Origin: Desulfobacterales bacterium
GTDB taxonomy: Bacteria; Desulfobacterota; Desulfobacteria; Desulfobacterales; JAFDCJ01
NCBI GenBank assembly: GCA_029939875.1
Contig: JAOZSC010000148.1
Location: forward strand, 1-6,687
Reading direction: 5' to 3'
Length of the DNA: 6,687 nt
Below are positions 5,611-6,687 of this stretch, piece by piece (position 1 is the first letter of the stretch; each line of letters opens with the position of its first letter). A program made the translations under genes and the position numbers. The notes under the pieces are model-generated. The model saw only the letters and a list, made by a program, of their open reading frames with translations, ran no database searches and was not told where the DNA came from.

Positions 5611-6396
5611 TTGCAACTGGACATGTTTGTTCACCTGATCGAAATTTTCATTTTCACCATTGGCTTGTGCGTCGGAAGTTTTCTCAACGTCTGCATCTAC
5701 CGCCTGCCGAATTCAAAATCCATTGTTCGCCCTGGCTCCACATGCCCCCAGTGCGCCACAGCGATCCGTTTTTATGATAATATCCCGGTGTTGAGCTACC
5801 TGTGGTTGAAAGGCCACTGCCGCTATTGCGGTGCAGCCATCCCACTGCGCTATCCGATCGTGGAACTGATAGGTGGCCTGTTTGCCCTGGGGACCTATCT
5901 GAAATTCGGCCTGACCATCGAAATGCCCATATACTACATATTCATTGCCGCCCTGCTGGTGGTTACCTTTATCGACATAGATCACCGCATCATTCCGGAT
6001 GTCATTACGCTTCCCGGCATACCGCTTTTTTTTGCCGCCAGTTTCGCATTGCCGCAGATAACCTATACCCAATCACTGGCGGGTATTGTGCTTGGCGGCG
6101 GCAGCCTCTTTCTGGTTGCCTGGATCTATAATCTGATTACCAAAAGGGAGGGCATGGGAGGCGGTGATATCAAACTGCTGGCAATGATCGGTGCTGTCAT
6201 CGGCTGGCAGGGTGTCCTGTTTACAATTTTTGCATCCTCGCTGATAGGGACTCTGGCCGGACTGGCCGTCATGGTGCAGTCCCGCCAGGGGATGAAACTT
6301 GCCGTGCCTTTCGGTCCTTTTCTGGCCATCGGCAGCATTATCTATCTTTTTTTCGGGACCCGGTTGATCACCCTGTATATAAACCTGCTCAGGTAG
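5611..6396 (+). CDS. pilD: type IV prepilin peptidase / N-methyltransferase (A24 family)
   Basis: Inner-membrane aspartyl protease that cleaves the leader of type IV prepilins or type II secretion pseudopilins and methylates the new N-terminus. Numbering from the ATG at 5623: helix 1 runs straight into VGSFLNVCIYRLP (17-29), the family signature. A cytoplasmic zinc-binding loop follows, with Cys41/Cys44 (CPQC) and Cys66/Cys69 (CRYC), as in bifunctional enzymes. TFIDIDHRIIPD (115-126) holds the first catalytic Asp (118 or 120) and GMGGGDIKLL (177-186) the second (Asp182). About seven or eight hydrophobic segments are visible. The length is 257 residues from ATG 5623 or 261 from TTG 5611, both normal. 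I chose TTG 5611 because of the GGAGA 7 bases upstream. An open frame back to ATG 5455 would add 52 more residues, but these are polar, lack an RBS and overlap a structured leader. No pilus or secretion genes are adjacent. Confidence 0.94.
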   Translation: MQLDMFVHLIEIFIFTIGLCVGSFLNVCIYRLPNSKSIVRPGSTCPQCATAIRFYDNIPVLSYLWLKGHCRYCGAAIPLRYPIVELIGGLFALGTYLKFGLTIEMPIYYIFIAALLVVTFIDIDHRIIPDVITLPGIPLFFAASFALPQITYTQSLAGIVLGGGSLFLVAWIYNLITKREGMGGGDIKLLAMIGAVIGWQGVLFTIFASSLIGTLAGLAVMVQSRQGMKLAVPFGPFLAIGSIIYLFFGTRLITLYINLLR

Positions 6397-6432
6397 TGAG
6401 GGCTCCTCCCACATAGCGGAAGGCATCAGGAA

Positions 6433-6448
6433 GCCCCCTCGAAGGGGC
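6433..6448. terminator. GC-rich hairpin between convergent genes, possible bidirectional terminator
   Basis: CCCCT (6435-6439) pairs with AGGGG (6443-6447); G6433-C6448 can extend the stem with one bulged base. It lies 36 bases after the pilD stop and 47 bases beyond the stop of the minus-strand gene. There is no strong T-run on either side (TTGTT on plus, TTCCT on minus), so it may only pause polymerase or stabilise the 3' ends. Confidence 0.4.
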
Positions 6449-6454
6449 CATTGT

Positions 6455-6481
6455 TAAATGCACTTCTTTTTTAAGCATTTA
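6455..6481. terminator. AT-rich hairpin in the convergent gap, weak terminator candidate
   Basis: TAAATGC (6455-6461) pairs perfectly with GCATTTA (6475-6481) around a 13-base loop containing a run of six T. It is the hairpin nearest the minus-strand gene, 14 bases past its stop. Read on the minus strand it is not followed by a long T-run, so a terminator role is uncertain. Confidence 0.3.
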
Positions 6482-6495
6482 GTTCCGAGATACAC

Positions 6496-6687
6496 CTATT
6501 TTTTAACCCCCTCCCCCAGGGATCTGCCCAACTCCAGCGCCTGACGGTTCATGTCCAGAAAATCACGCGGGATGCGGGTTTCAAGAACCTTCATGATGGA
6601 CTCGGGCCTCACCAGTTCGGTGAGGCTGAGCACAGCCCCCAGCATGCAGATATTGAAAACGATGGGTTTGCCGATCTTTTCCATGAC
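6496..6687 (-). CDS. 2-oxoacid:ferredoxin oxidoreductase, gamma subunit, C-terminal fragment
   Basis: Only the last 63 codons are in the window; the frame is still open at the right edge, ending in TAG at 6496-6498. The text GKPIVFNICMLGAVLSLTELVRPESIMKVLETRIP followed later by a LELGRSLGEGVKK tail is the typical C-terminus of the gamma (POR/KOR gamma domain) subunit that joins the thiamine-diphosphate subunits in anaerobic oxidation of pyruvate, 2-oxoglutarate or branched-chain/aryl 2-oxoacids to acyl-CoA, with electrons passed to ferredoxin. The fragment is too short to tell a KorC, PorG, VorC or IorB-like enzyme apart, so no symbol is given. The Met at 6684 is internal, not a start, because homologues have about 120 residues before it. 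The gene is convergent with pilD. A KorABCD-type operon would be expected to the right of the window. Confidence 0.82.
   Translation of the reverse strand, partial: VMEKIGKPIVFNICMLGAVLSLTELVRPESIMKVLETRIPRDFLDMNRQALELGRSLGEGVKK

Noticed and set aside
5356..5634. Open frame of 92 codons on the minus strand across the lon start and the intergenic region
   Set aside because: It overlaps the lon start in another frame and both divergent upstream regions, and its product resembles nothing I know.
1..6687. A novel defence or accessory system in this window
   Set aside because: All six protein genes belong to well-known housekeeping or metabolic families with intact key residues where visible; nothing resembles a toxin, nuclease, reverse transcriptase, integrase or phage gene.

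Overview
The window looks like chromosomal housekeeping DNA from a Gram-negative anaerobe, most likely a Desulfobacterota (deltaproteobacterial) genome. This is inferred from a short archaeal/deltaproteobacterial-type phosphatidylserine decarboxylase, a 2-oxoacid:ferredoxin oxidoreductase gamma subunit, a type IV prepilin peptidase and the style of the dispersed repeats. No 16S or other taxonomic marker is present, so the placement is tentative.

Layout. Positions 1-5372 hold four genes, all read on the minus strand. In transcription order they are lon (2988-5372, ATP-dependent protease), tsaB (2218-2907, tRNA t6A modification), psd (1263-1934, phosphatidylserine decarboxylase) and asd (1-1021, aspartate-semialdehyde dehydrogenase, running off the left edge within a few residues of its end). 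Lon and tsaB are 80 bases apart and may be cotranscribed. Psd is set off on both sides by two copies of a small non-coding repeat (1068-1265 and 1954-2055), and a hairpin with a T-run (2081-2124) probably ends the tsaB transcript. From about 5373 to 5610 lies a divergent intergenic region: an AT-rich promoter-like part next to lon, then a GC-richer part that can fold into an H-type pseudoknot just before the ribosome binding site of the plus-strand prepilin peptidase gene (5611-6396, pilD-like). A convergent 99-base gap with two hairpins separates pilD from the C-terminal end of a minus-strand ferredoxin oxidoreductase gamma subunit (6496-6687), which runs off the right edge.

How the genes relate. 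They do not form one pathway: protein quality control, translation fidelity, membrane lipid synthesis, lysine/threonine/methionine/diaminopimelate precursor synthesis, type IV pilus or type II secretion maturation, and anaerobic carbon metabolism are each represented by one gene. I see no defence system, CRISPR array, integrase or transposase. The points worth a second look are non-coding: the pair of related repeats bracketing psd, one of which appears to supply the psd stop codon, and the structured leader in front of pilD.
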